Shown here in pieces: positions 34,992 to 47,510 of a stretch of DNA of 64,000 nucleotides. Made by a program: the position numbers and the translations under genes. Numbering within the stretch: the first letter of the stretch is position 1; every line of letters begins with the position of its first letter. Source of the DNA: Chlorocebus sabaeus. Taxonomy: Eukaryota > Chordata > Mammalia > Primates > Cercopithecidae. The stretch covers positions 75,912,382 to 75,976,381 of the forward strand of contig NC_132912.1 in NCBI RefSeq assembly GCF_047675955.1, in the 5' to 3' direction. The notes below the pieces were generated by a model. It was given only the letters and a program-made list of their open reading frames with translations, was not told the DNA's origin and searched no databases.

Positions 34992-37329
34992 CTAAATTTC
35001 AACATTTGTCCCTTACTGCTTGATGGATTGATGGACTGCAGGAATTTCTGTCTGTAAGGAAAACTGTTTTACTATGTATGCTTGGACGTCAAAAAAATAA
35101 ACACGCATGCAAATGAGCCCTTTGCACTTGATGTAAACAGTAAAATCTGATACTACTTCTCAGAGATTGTATTAAAAAGTAAAAATATGCCTTAAAATTA
35201 AACATATGCCTTTTCATTGTAAATAATACTTTCTAATTACCAGAAGTAATTGTTTGATCAACTGCAAGTTTGACTTTAATCACCAAGCCTTACTTCTAGA
35301 ATATAGGGAGCAATTGCTATGTTTCTCTATGTAACATCACTGGGTGCCTTTTTCCAATCTGGAGAATTACCTTGACAACCAGATCACTGACTCACAGTCA
35401 GTGCCCCAATTTATCCCTAACCTCAATGTCACTCCAAAAATTGTTTTGCCTACAATAATAAGGATTACTCTTTAATTAAAATTGTAACCCTTTACTCCTT
35501 TCCAATCGTCTTAAGAGCATTTCATTTATCATAAGCAATTTATAACACAGTAGTTTTTAAATAATTGCAAATGGTTTAATGGAGTACTTCCCTCAAATAT
35601 GTTTTAAAAAGTAAATATTAGTAGAACTTGCCCTTACCCTGCAGCACATCTGGGTACATTAATTTGCAAACAAATGACGTTATTTCTTTTGACTGAATAT
35701 AGTTAACCTCCACAAATTTAAAACATTAGCTTAAAAAATTCATCATAACTCCTTTTACATTCAAATTTCCTATTTGTAAACAATACATACTATTTTTGTC
35801 TGAGTCAGCTTTATAAATGTCCTATTTCTTAAACAGGCACAACTATTGAAAGAAAAATAAAAATAAGTTACATTATTTGAGTGTATATGATGAAAATGCC
35901 AGCACAGTTTTAATAGAAAATGCATTCAAATAATCATGGCCAAAGGTAATAAAATGACTTACTATTCTTTGTATGTGGCTGCTGAATCATTTTTTAAAGA
36001 CAGTTTTAATTTGTAAATCAAATATTACAGAGTCTGAACGTTAGATTGGATCCAAAAAGATAAATCATTTTATATAAAAATTACAATGTTGTATCCCGAA
36101 TATATTTCATCTGTTTTCTCCAAAATACCTGTCTAAACATTCATTTGTAACTGTCATCATAGTTAATATATGTAAATATATAAATATGAAATTCTGTTGC
36201 TGCCCAAATACAACTTCTGTTAGTATTAGTAGGAATAGCACAGCCTAGCTAAAATGTAACATCTTCATTATTGTGAAAATTAACTTCTGTTTTCCAAACT
36301 TTTTTAGGGAACAGATTTATAATAGAACATGCTACTGATGTCTGATGGTTTTATAAAAAAAAAAAAAAAAAAAAAAACTAAAATCTGTCAGAATAAAAAA
36401 CAAAACAAAAAAATCCTTCATTTCCAAATCTCATCAGTTTTACAGTGTATACAACTGAAGATATTACTTCCTGAGCAGCTATTCTTAAAACATGCACCTT
36501 TTTCTTAATCCTAAAAATAGCTATTTAAGTATGAAAAATTGCAGCAGATTGTTGGAAAGAACCTCTTCCATGACCCATTTCATCAATTTAGAATATAAAA
36601 TCACACTCTTCTTAAAAGTATACAATTATTGTTTCACACATTAGAAAATACAGAGTGGTGTTTTTCATGATTACAAAAAATTAATTTTATAACCAACTAG
36701 GTTAATATTAGGAAAATCAAAAAACATTCTGATACAAGATAAGCTTCTTTTATGATAATCTGGTGTTCACAGGTCAAACGTGTTGAACGTAGCAGAATGA
36801 AATTAATATGAAGATTGTCATGGAGTGGGTTAGCTTGTTAGGAAGCTGCTCACTAAGGAATGAGAGCACATCTATTTTAAATGCATATTTCTTCCTGATG
36901 TACTAGGACTCTCAAAATAGTTCTGTGGCCAGCACTTGCTCTGTTTCTTCTCTCTTTTCATCATACTTGTTTTTCCCCCTAAATCTGTGCACAAAAATAA
37001 CATACACCAAACAGGATAGAGGGAAACAATATTTTCCATTTTAATCCAACCAAGATGATGAAGTTATCCAGAATAAAGAAGCCTTAAATGTAAATGGTTT
37101 TAAAGCTATCTTTTATAAGTGACTTTATATAATCTCATCCCTACTAGGACACCAGCATAAAGGAAAATGCACAAGGAATAGAATAAAGTGATATTTGAAT
37201 ATTGCTCACATAGGAATGAAAAATAAACTACTGGGGAGAAACTTAAAGAGCTAAAAAAGCATTGTTTATGAAAGAGAATATAACTTAGAGGATACAATAC
37301 TAAAAGAGCAAATAAAACATTGCATCTTC
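34992..37329. other. Unassigned AT-rich sequence
   Basis: I see no gene. A 23-base A run occupies 36355-36377 without an attached SINE that I can recognise. Confidence 0.45.
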
Positions 37330-37500
37330 AGCACTGTGTTAGGTTTCTTCACCCAAACTCTTTTACTTAATCCTAAAAATGGCCATGAAGTGAAGAGTTT
37401 AATCCCCTACTTACAAATAATGAAATTGGAGCTTTCAAGAAAAAGAATTACTTACCAAGATGGCTGAGTTATTGAAGGGCAGAATCTCAAGTCATTACAG
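37330..37500 (-). mobile_element. MIR SINE, minus strand
   Basis: ACTTAATCCTAAAAATGGCC, TTAATCCCCTACTTACAAAT and ATGAAATTGGAGCTTTCAAG follow the order of reverse-complement MIR. Confidence 0.65.
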
Positions 37501-37714
37501 GTCTTATAATTCCAAATAGAAGAAGAATATATAGCCTACAGATAAGTTGATGAATACTAATAAAGCTGGTGGGTTCAATTTACTAATCTGGTTTATGTAA
37601 AAGTTAGGCAGTTAGGGAGATGATTATTTGTAGTCTGGGTGGTAAGAAACAAGGAGATTATTTAAAAGTATTTTTCATCTCTCTTTTTTCTTTAATTGCT
37701 TGTGTATTTTGATT

Positions 37715-37890
37715 TGTTTTGTTTTGTTTTGTTGAGACAGGTTCTTTCTTTGTCACCAAGGCTGGAGTGCAGTGGTGCAATCCGGGCTCACTGTAGCCCC
37801 AAACACCCAGGCTCAAGTGACCCTCTCACTTCAGCTTCCTGCGTAGCTGAGATTACAGGTGTGTGCCAGCACACCCGGCTACTTAGTAAA
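37715..37890 (-). mobile_element. Partial old Alu, minus strand
   Basis: A (TTTTG)n tail leads into GAGACAGGTTCTTTCTTTGT and ends near AGCACACCCGGCTACTTAG. Only one arm is present. Confidence 0.85.
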
Positions 37891-38046
37891 TTTAAAAAGA
37901 AGAAAAAAGAAAACAAGCAAGAAAATAAAAAGAATTAGAATTGGAAAACAGAAATCATTTTTTTCTATTGCCTCATTCATTTATTAGTTATTAATTCAAC
38001 AAATTTATTTTTAGTGATAAGTAAAATGTTGATCATAAAAACAAAG

Positions 38047-40069
38047 TACAGTCATGTGTTGCTTAACTACAGGAATATGTTCTGAGAAATGTGTTATTAG
38101 GTACTTTCATTGTTGTGTGAACAGCATAGAGTGTACTTACACAAATATAGGTAGTATAGCCTACTACACACTTAGGCCATATGGTATATATAGCCTATTA
38201 CTCCTAGGTAACAAAGCTGTGCAGCCTATTACTGTCCTGGATAATAGAGGCAACTGTAACACAGTGGCAAGTGTTGGTGTCACAGACATATCTAAACATA
38301 GAAAAGGTACAGTAAAACTATGGTCTTGAAGATAAAAATGGTATACTTGTTTAGGGCACTGACTGACTGAAGTGTGCAAGACTTGAAGTTGCTCTGGGTG
38401 AGTCAGTGAGTGGTGAGTGAATGTGAAGACCCAGAACATTGCTATACACTACTGTAGACTATATATACATTTAGAGCAAGCTAAATTTGTAAAAACAATG
38501 TTTTCCTTTTTTAAATAATAAGTTAACTTTGGCTTACTCTTTTTTATATTAGAATCCTTTTAATTTTTTAAACTTTTTGACTCCTTTGTAGTGACAGTTT
38601 ACACCACAAACACATTGTACAGCTAACAAAAACATTTTCTTTCTTAATATCTTTATTTATAAACTTTTTTCTATTTCTTTTTAAATTTTTAAACTTTTTT
38701 GTTAAAAACTAAGACACAAACACACCTTAACCTAGGCCTTCACAGGGTCAGGGTCATCAATAACATTATCTTTCACCTCCACATCTTGTCCCACTGAAAG
38801 TTCTTCAGGGGCAATAAGAGGCATGGAGCTGTCCTCGCCTGTGATAACAACTCCTTTTTCTGTAATACCCCTTGAAAAACTTGCCTAAGATTGTTTTGCA
38901 GTTAACTTTTCTTTTTATAAGAAGTATACTCTAATTATTAAAAGCATAGTATAGTAAATACATAGCCAGTCACATAGTTGTTTGTTATCATTGTCAAGTA
39001 TTATGTACTGTACATAACTGTATGTACTATACTTATATGACTAGCAACACAGTAAGTTTGTTTACACCAGCATCACCACAAACACATGAATAATGTGTTG
39101 CGCCATGACTTTATGATGGATATGCCATTGTGATCACTATGTTGTTATAAGGCAATAGTGAAGCAGGATATTTCCCTGACCCCTTTGGGGGCAGGAACTG
39201 GAGTGCTTGGGCACCAGCAGGGCAAACTCCAATCAATCGCTGCTCCACCCCTCACAGGAGGGGGAACTCAGGAGAGCAGGTGCAGGAGCTGGGACAAACA
39301 CCTTTGGGCGCCGCCAAGAGCAAACTCCATGCTAGCCTTGCAGCAGCATCCAGAAAAGGGTACCTGCAACCCCTGAAGCCCCAGAAGAAGTGTTACAGCG
39401 CCCTTTTGGTTTACCATCCATGGATGGCTTAAGTGTTAACAGCGTGGTGGAGGGTCAGTGTGACAGCTTTTTGCATCCACGACTTGGCATACAAGTTCTT
39501 GTCTGGCATCCAGGAGGAATGAGGTTGGATGAATGAATTGCAGATGGCAAATGTAGGGGATTTTATTGCTGACGAAATTGTCTCTCAGTGGGAAAGAGAG
39601 CTGAAAAGTGGATGGAGCAGGAAGGTAATCTTTCCCTGGAGACTGGCCGTCCCTGGCCAAACTGATCTCCAAAGCTGTACCATCAAGCTGTCTCTCTGAA
39701 GTCAAGCCGCTTCTCTCCAACATCCAAGCATAGTCTCTCATGTCCAGCTGCTTCTCCTGACACTGCCAGCTGAGCCTGGGGTTTTTATGGGCATAAGATG
39801 GGATTGCAGAGCAGGCCATGGGTGGTTTTGGCAAAGGTAACATTCAAGCAGGAAAACAAGGATGTCAGTTCCCAATTTGTGCCACCATATCAGGCTTTTC
39901 AGCTTAAGGGCGAGGCCATTGCCAGGGACCCACCCTCTTCTACTCAGAAGTTCCGTGCCTCCTGCCCCTATCAATAGAAATTTTTCAGCTCTGTTATAAT
40001 GTTATGGGACTACCATCACATATGTGGTCCATCATTGACCACACAGTCATTATGTGATACAGGACTGTA
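38047..40069 (+). mobile_element. Tigger3-type (MER8-like) DNA transposon with both ends
   Basis: The left end CAGTCATGTGTTGCTTAACT (38049) and right end TTATGTGATACAGGACTG (to 40067) form a diverged inverted-repeat pair. TA dinucleotides flank both sides (38047-38048 and 40068-40069), as expected for pogo-type transposition. Internal landmarks include TAGAGTGTACTTACACAAAT, AGGCCTTCACAGGGTCAGGG and TTTACACCAGCATCACCACA. The internal sequence has only short frames, so it is non-autonomous or heavily decayed. Transposon text breaks at 39158 and resumes at 39974 around an LTR-like insertion. I recall this family as Tigger3/MER8; the name needs a library match. Confidence 0.88.
39155..39977 (-). 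mobile_element. Solo LTR-like element (ERV1-type?) nested in Tigger3
   Basis: The 815-bp insert at 39159-39973 begins TG and ends CA and is flanked by the 4-bp repeat ATAG (39155-39158, 39974-39977), the pattern left by retroviral-type integration. It is much more GC-rich than its surroundings. On the minus strand it has a TATA-like box (rc of 39782-39789, CCATAAAA) and, downstream, an AATAAA signal (rc of 39562-39567), in the order expected of an LTR promoter and poly(A) site. No internal viral sequence is attached. The 135-codon frame at 39843-39436 lies wholly within the LTR and is not taken as a gene. The family is not identified. Confidence 0.75.
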
Positions 40070-40319
40070 TTGTATTGGAGGCAGTAAAAAATCAGGGTTT
40101 ACTAGTAGAAAAAAAAATGAGTCAATTATAAATTCAGATAGGACTGTGTAATTTGGCAAAATACTGTCAAAAAGACAAATAAATAAATGAGAAAACAAGT
40201 TGGATGGTAGCCAAAGGACATGATCTTGAGGGTTTAGACTTGAGTTCTGCATTCACACTGCCTGAAGAGCCCTTTCTGAAGCCATCACTTCATAAAGAGA
40301 AATTCTAGAGGGAGCATAG
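40070..40319. other. Unassigned sequence
   Basis: Nothing recognisable is seen. Confidence 0.4.
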
Positions 40320-40760
40320 TAAGTGTGTCCACACACATAGGATCTTAGATCCTGTCCTGTGAAAATTTAGTTTTGTTGGCAGAGAAAGGGAATAAAGGGG
40401 TAAACAAATGAATAATGGTTTAAGAAAACAAGCATATAATAAAAATAAAGAAATTAATGTCTTACCAAATCTTAAAATACAGAATTCTAGGAATGAGGTA
40501 GAAGGGAGGGACCTGCATAGGTGAGTTCAACACAAGGACCTCTTTGAAGGGAGCTCACTTAATCAAAACTATGACAAGAAGGCATCAGCAATGTAAAGAA
40601 CTTTGGGGAAAGCATTTTGAATAGACACCTCGATATTGTGTGCAAAGGTTTTAGGCAAGAAAATGTTTGGAAGAATATTTGAAGCTGAAAATATTTCCGT
40701 GTGACCAAAAGTTAGTAAGACTCGCTGGAGGTGAGATTTGAAAGGTAAGGAGTGTCCCAA
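40320..40760 (-). mobile_element. Possible L2 LINE internal fragment, minus strand
   Basis: The phrases GGACCTCTTTGAAGGGAG, TGTGCAAAGGTTTTAGGCA and GCTGGAGGTGAGATTTGAAA resemble reverse-complement L2. Similarity is low. Confidence 0.45.
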
Positions 40761-42439
40761 ATTTCAGACCTTTGTCATTGAGAAAACTGAAGGCAATGAT
40801 CATGTGAACTGTCTAATGTAAAATCAACTGGACATAAAATAAAATACAATATAGGTCTCCTAATTCACTCTCAAGAGCGATTTATCTCTTATATATCATG
40901 GCCTCTAACAACAGACTATATAAACTTGAAAATATGTTTAGAAAGAGGAAAAAACATTTAAAGGCTGACCTTTGTCTGCTTATGCTAATAATCAAGTATT
41001 CCATGCAAAAGTCATAATTCAATAAAACTATGGCTACAGGATGACTATGGTGTGCCAATTGGCATCTTTACTTCTCCAATAATTTAAATGCTCTAATGTT
41101 AGAGCTATCCAGTTTTCTCAGTATCAACGTTTTATAATTTATAAACATGATGTCTAAAATTTTAAAAAGTTTGTCAGTTTTTATATTAGTAACAAAGAAC
41201 ACAAAACCATTACTAACATGTTGTAACTTTTCATTGTGCATATGTAATCCAGTTCTAGAAAAAGATCCATGCTTTCTCAGCATTATATTTTAATGAGCTG
41301 GCTTACGTGGCAGCTAAAATGCCCTGGGGGATTTTGGATGGAAAATTAAACTCTGTCCACATTTGCAATTCCAGTAACTCTAATCTACTCTCATAGGCTG
41401 AGTGAACCTCAGTACGCATCAGTTTTCAGGGCCCTGAGGGAAAACAAATCAATAAGAAGGAAAAAATCAATGGAAACAAGTAGTTCACAGAAAGTTGAAC
41501 AAGTCTTGAGATTCCAAGTACAGTTTGATGGTTGGTTCCCGAACCTTGCTCATTTCCACCAGCTGTTAAGGCTTGAGAAATTTGGGATATGCATCTCATG
41601 TACAATTATACCGTTCTCTATTTTAAAAGATGCTGCAACTCACAGTGCTTGTATTTTTGTGTTTATTTCTTGCTAAAGATATCTTCGGATATATAGCATT
41701 TCTTACTTTTTAGCAGAACGAGGCGACCTGCATTGATTTGAGATTCTGCCCGTCAGTAACTAAAATTACCTGAGTAAGTAATTTTATTCTCCAATGTTCA
41801 ATTCCACAATTTATAAAACAGAATATTAGTCTCTTTAATTCACAAATACTTTGAGAATTAAATTAAAAAGCACAGGAAAAGAAATTTAACATAATTCTTG
41901 AGAACTGCAGCTGCTCAGCTATAGGCCTTACTATATTTACTTTATCGCTCAGACGTTTTCTTGTTGGCTTTGTTTATTTTTTCTTTTTAGCTTGATTCAG
42001 CTTGATTTGTTGCAACACCAGCCTTAAAATCTCATACCAGACAGACTTTTGATTTTCTATAATTTTTTGGGTAGCCACATTGTTCCTTGATGCTGCAATG
42101 CTTAATTTTTATTTCAAACAACTTATTTCTCAAATAGTTGTAGGAGAAAAAAAATACATACATATATATATGACATGTGATAAGATTAAATAATTGCCAT
42201 TACAATTATTTTTTTCATTTTATTAAAATAAATTAGTGCCAGATTAAAACAATATCATTCAATTTCATACAATTAATAGTCTTCAGATAAGAGAGATTTT
42301 AAAAAGCATTTAAATTACTTTAAATGTAAAATGTCTTCCACTGGAAACAGTTTTTTTGTATCTTTAACATTGTATACCATAAAACATTCCTTTGAATGTA
42401 CAATTAAAAACTAGATGTTCAATGTAAATAATCAGATAC
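40761..42439. other. Unassigned sequence
   Basis: No gene is seen. Short frames at 41470-41676 and 41068-41283 lack recognisable motifs. Confidence 0.4.
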
Positions 42440-42620
42440 AGGAAAATGAGTATCTTGCTGTGGTTTAAATTGCTATCATTTTGATTACTAGTGATGAAGA
42501 TATTTTCATGTTTTATAATTTGCATTTCTTTCTCTTCAAATGTATATTCATATGCTTTGCTCAATTTTTCTATTTGGATGTTTTTCATTTTGCTGATTTA
42601 CGAGACGATTTCTATGAAAG
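42440..42620 (-). mobile_element. L1 fragment, minus strand
   Basis: GATGAAGATATTTTCATGTT, then TTTGCATTTCTTTCTCTTCA and TTTGCTCAATTTTTCTATTT follow the reverse complement of the end of L1 ORF2. Confidence 0.6.
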
Positions 42621-42811
42621 ATAGCCTACACAGACAAGGATGAAAATAAAAACAAAAATAATTAGTAGTCTTTCAACCCAATGACTACCATCTTGGTAAT
42701 TTCCTTGAGATGTGCACTTTTATAATTCTAGGGTTATTTTTTAACACAATATATTGTAAGAATTTTTTGTATTTTTTTCAAATCATAATTTTATCTTGCA
42801 TACATAATAAT

Positions 42812-42890
42812 AAATATAGTTCTCATTATAACAGGCACTGTTCTAAAAATATGTCGTAAACATTGTCAACTCATTGATTACTATGTTTTA
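42812..42890 (-). mobile_element. MIR fragment, minus strand
   Basis: AACAGGCACTGTTCTAAAAA followed by CATTGTCAACTCATTGATTA matches reverse-complement MIR. Confidence 0.55.
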
Positions 42891-43429
42891 TTTTTTATTT
42901 TTTCCTTCACGTTTTTCTGAGTATATTGTTTGTTTTAAGTGTCATGTAGTCAATTATATGTATATATTTTTTGTAGTTTCATCTTTTGGACTCTTGCTTG
43001 GGGTGCATTATCACCTCATGTTTATACAAAAGTTCAAAGTTCATTTACATTTACTGTTTAAATGAGAAATAATGCTTAATTTTTCAGTGATTTTTCTTGA
43101 GTAGGGAGTGACTGAATCTATGAGAATCTGTAGGAGTTGCTGATCAGAAAAATGAGCATACTACATGAACATAGAAGTTTGCATACAATTTCAAAAGATT
43201 TGTAAACCTTCCAAAGTCCACTCATAAACAACCTACAGATCCATGAAACCTAGCACAAAAAAGCATGTTACAGATTTTTTTTAAAGTAATAAATCAAGAT
43301 TGAAATAGTTATTAATCCAGGAGTTTATAGGCTATCTTAATATTTTTGTTGTGTCTTGTTCTCATAATTTGCAATATGTGAAAAGGATGTGCAGTATTTT
43401 ACATATAGTGTATGATATTGTGAAGAGAG

Positions 43430-43565
43430 AACCAAATACAGTAGAATGGGTAGAAGCTGGAAACCTGAGTCTTATCCTAATTATATCACTAGTTCAGTGA
43501 ACTCAGAAAAGTCCTTTAATTTTCCTTAGTATCCAAATCTGAATCTGTAAAATTTTTTATGTATG
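43430..43565 (+). mobile_element. MIR SINE fragment
   Basis: GGAAACCTGAGTCTTATCCT, then TTAATTTTCCTTAGTATCCA and ATCTGAATCTGTAAAATT follow the MIR order. Confidence 0.6.
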
Positions 43566-43704
43566 TGGGTATCTATTATATGTGTGCTATATATGTGACT
43601 GCAACTGGTTGAAAGGTTGAAGAGAAGAATTAACAATTCGTAAGTTCTTTTAAATTTCTTATATAAAACCAAAGTTATGCTATTTTATAAAACCTTGCTT
43701 TCAT

Positions 43705-46474
43705 TATTGTTTTATTAAGATTAATTGTTCATACAATCCAAAGCATAAAATTCTATGAACTTCGATTAAAATATACAGATATGTACCAGTGAAATCAACA
43801 GTTAAATTGAAAATATTTCCATCACCCAGAAAGTTATCTCCTGACCTCTTTCACTCACAGGCAGCCATTGATCAGATTTTTATCAGAAATCAGTTTTACC
43901 TGTTTCAAACTTTATGTAAATTTAGTCAAAGAGTATGTATTCTGTAGCTTGTCTTTGTTTCTCTCACATAAATGACATAATGTTTTTGAAATTGATGCAA
44001 GTTGCATGAATCAGTAGTTCCTTTTTTACTTTTAATTGGCATGCAATATTTCATTGTATAAATATACCACAGTGTTTTTAAAATTCGTTTTCTTACTGAT
44101 AGACATTTAGGTTGTTTCTAGTTTGGAACCATGATGAATAAAACTGCTAAACCACATACAAGTCTATCTGTGGACATAAGTTTTTATTGCTTTTGGGTAG
44201 ATACCTAAGTGTGAAATTACTGAGTCACAGAATAGATTCATATATAACTCTATGAGAATCTGCCAAATCATTTTTCAAAGTGGTTGTATAACTTTCCACT
44301 CTCATCAACTACGTGCTAGATAGAGGTCCAGTTACTTCTTGTTCTTGCCAACGTTTGATATTCTGAGCTCTTGGAATTTTAGCCATCACCATGAAGTAAT
44401 AACTTAGAATTACCAGGTACATAAAACAATTGGTCTACCAATTTATTAAATATATATATTATATATACTCAAGTTATTTATTTCTTATTTAATTTCTCTT
44501 GAAAATGATTTGGTGTTATGAGTGTATCTCTGTTAATTTTATTATTATTGATAATATTTATTTTGTGTTTTTAAGATATTTTCATAGAGGCAGTATTAAA
44601 CTTTTATTTGCTAGGATAAAATACTGTGTTATGTACCTGGTATTCTATGATCTTGCTAATTCCATTTACTGGTTTTAGAATCTTCTATAAATTTCTTAGG
44701 ATTTTTTATATACACAATCACATAATTGCAAATAATTACATTTTCTTTTTTATGCGATTCTTTTCTTTTTCTTTTATTTTTATTCTGGCTTATTACTAAG
44801 AACTCCAGAACATCATTAAATATAAGTGATGAGAACAAACATTTTTTTAATCTTGGTTCCGATATTGGAGGGAAAGTATTTACTATTTCAGTGTTGAATA
44901 TGATGTAATTTTTGCGTATGTCCTTTGTCAGGAGTAGAGGAAATCCCTTTCGTTTTTATTTTGCTGAAATGTATATCATTAATTGATACGGTATACTGAA
45001 TTTAATGCCTCTATTGGGATATTTAAAATGTTTTCCCTTTATTCTGTGAATATATTTAATTGCATTGAATGTTTTCTAGTGATTAACTTTGAATTGCTGA
45101 CATAGATCATACTTGAACATGGCATATTTTCTATTCATTGTGGGAATTAATTTGTATATTTTTGTTGAGTATTTTTGCCTTTATGTGCCTCTATTTTATT
45201 TTAGTAATGTTTTTGTCAAATTTTTTACATCAGGGTTGTGGTATCAGTGTCATGATATGAAGGTTATGGTAGTTTCATAAAATATGTTGGGAAATATTCC
45301 CTTCTCCACTGTATTTTGAAAGAGTTATGTAACTTTGACACTATCTCATCATTAAATGTTTAATAGAAATTTATGATTTTTACCATCTGGGGAAATTTTT
45401 TAATTATTAATTCAATACAGGTCTACTCTGACTTTCTGTTTCTTCTTTTTATAGTATTAAATAGTGGTTTTTAAAGGAACTTTTTTCAATTTCACCTAAT
45501 TTGTCAAATATATTGGCATAAATAATTCATCATATAATATTTTACATAAAGTATGTATTGGTATATCATTGTTTACTGTTTATAGTATATGTCTATGATA
45601 GTTTATCACATTCTACTCAATCTTTTACTTCTTTATGTAGAACATAAAAAATTTACAATAGTAAAATTCTATTTTCCAACTCTCAGATCCTTGTATGTTT
45701 TTAAAAATGTTTTATATCTGTATATGTTATAAACTGGAATGTTATTTTTTATTCAAATAGTAGTTTGTGTTTTAAAGAAATTAAAACAAGCACCTGTAAT
45801 CTCAGCACTTTGGGAGGCTGAAGTAGGCAGATCACAAGGTCAGGAGTTTGAGACCAGCCTGGATAATATGGTGAAACCCCATCTCTACTAAAAATACAAA
45901 ATTAGCCGGGCGTGGTGATGGGCGCCTGTAGTCCCTGCTACTCGGGAGGCTGAGGCAGGAGAATTGCTTGAACCCGGGAGGTGGAGGTTGCAGTGAGCTG
46001 AGATTACGCCACTGCACTCCAGCCTGGGCAACAGAGTGAGACTCTATCTCAAAAAATAAAAATAAAAATAAAAATAAAAAAATAAAAAATTAAAAGAAGA
46101 AACAAATGGTCTTATGTATTTATCCTTATAAGTATCAATTCTAGTGTTCTTCATTCCTTCCTACAGATATCATATCATTTTTTTTAAGCCTCGAATATTC
46201 CTTTAGCCATTTTTTTTAACAGTACATATCCCACACACACATTTTCTCAGCTTTCATTTATCTGTAAATATGTTTGTCTTGCCTTTTCGAAATATATTTT
46301 TACTGGATTTACACACCTGAATTGACAGTGTTTTGTTTTTCTTTTACCACTTTTAAAGGTGTTCTTTCATTGTCTTTTGCCTTCCATTGTTTCTGATTTT
46401 TTAATCAGTTTTTGATAGTATATTTGGTTACATTTGAAATATGTCTTTCCTAAACATATAAATTAGATTGGCAG
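43705..46474 (-). mobile_element. Old L1M copy A, minus strand
   Basis: The 3' UTR is at the left (CAGTGAAATCAACAGTTAAA, TTCCATCACCCAGAAAGTTA). It is followed by reverse-complement ORF2 (ATACCACAGTGTTTTTAAAA, TTGGGTAGATACCTAAGTGT, CCTTTGTCAGGAGTAGAGGA, GGGTTGTGGTATCAGTGTCA). From about 46100 the text is the ORF1-less L1M 5' region (TTCATTCCTTCCTACAGATA, GCCTTCCATTGTTTCTGAT). An Alu interrupts it at 45787-46086. All frames are broken. Confidence 0.8.
45778..46095 (+). mobile_element. 5'-truncated Alu in L1M copy A, with target-site duplication
   Basis: The Alu spans 45787-46086, starts at CAAGCACCTGTAATCTCAGC (the first 20 or so bases are absent) and ends in an (AAAAT)n tail. AAATTAAAA is found at 45778-45786 and 46087-46095. 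L1 text reads across the joined flanks. Confidence 0.92.
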
Positions 46475-47005
46475 TTGAATTAGCATTTCATTGGTGCAGT
46501 AATGAATTCACATAAACTTAGTGGCTTCGGGCAATGCAAATTTATTATCTTAGAAGTTGATAGCTCAGAAGTCTGACACAGGCTACACTGGATAAAAATA
46601 AAGGTTAGCCAGGCTGTACTCCCTTCTAGAGACACTAAGGATAATCTCCTTTCTTGTCATCCTCATTTCTAAAGCACACCTGCATTCCTTAACTTATGGT
46701 GCATTCCTCCACTTCCAAACCCAGAAATAACAGATGAAGTCCTTTTTAAGTCATGTCATTCTTACCTTCCTTTCTGCCTTCATCTTCCACATTCTTTGTT
46801 TCATTTTTTGGATTTTGTTTTGTTTTGTTTTTGGTTTTTTGGTCCATGGGATAATCCAAAATAATCTTCCTATTTTAAGGTCAGCTGATGAGCAACCTTA
46901 ATTTCATCTGCTCCCTCTATTTCCTTTGTCATCTAAGCTACCATATTCAAGAAGTATGAGAATAAGGACATAGACATCTTCGGAGGCCATTATTCTGCCT
47001 ACCAC
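46475..47005 (-). mobile_element. MLT1-type LTR (ERVL-MaLR), minus strand
   Basis: Reverse-complement MLT1 landmarks appear in order: ATAAACTTAGTGGCTTCGGG, AATTTATTATCTTAGAAGTT, CCTATTTTAAGGTCAGCTGA, GAGCAACCTTAATTTCATCT and CCATTATTCTGCCTACCACA. A small (TTTTG)n patch sits near 46815-46835. It separates the two L1M copies. Confidence 0.85.
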
Positions 47006-47510
47006 AAGACATAATTTACCAAAGTGTACTGGTGTCCAATTTTACTAATTCAAATAAAGAATATTATAGAAACCATCTTTATTTATGTCCCTTTACCCTC
47101 TCCCATTTATAATATAATTGTTAAACACTTCTTCTACATATATTAAAACCACATTAGGCATCAGACAGTATTATAATATTACTTAAACCATCAAACACCA
47201 TGTAGAAAATTTAAGAGAAAAGAAAGTTTAGTGTACTAACCATAGTTTTTATTCTTCCATGTTCTTTCTTCTTTTCTGATATCCCCATAATTTCTTCTAC
47301 TGTCATTTCCTTTCTATTTAGAAGATTTCTATTAGTGTTCTTTTAGGGTAGGTAGATGGTAACAAATTCTCTTAGTTTTGCTTCATCTGCGAATGTCTTT
47401 ACTTTCCTTATGTTACTGCAGAATAATGTCACTGGATGTAAAATTTTGGGTTGACAGTTGTTTTTAATTTCAGTTTTAATTTTCACTTGAAAAACAATGT
47501 GCTCTTCCCA

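Noticed and set aside
39436..39843. 135-codon minus-strand frame
   Set aside because: It lies wholly inside the LTR-like insert, overlapping its promoter-like and poly(A) parts, so coding is unlikely.
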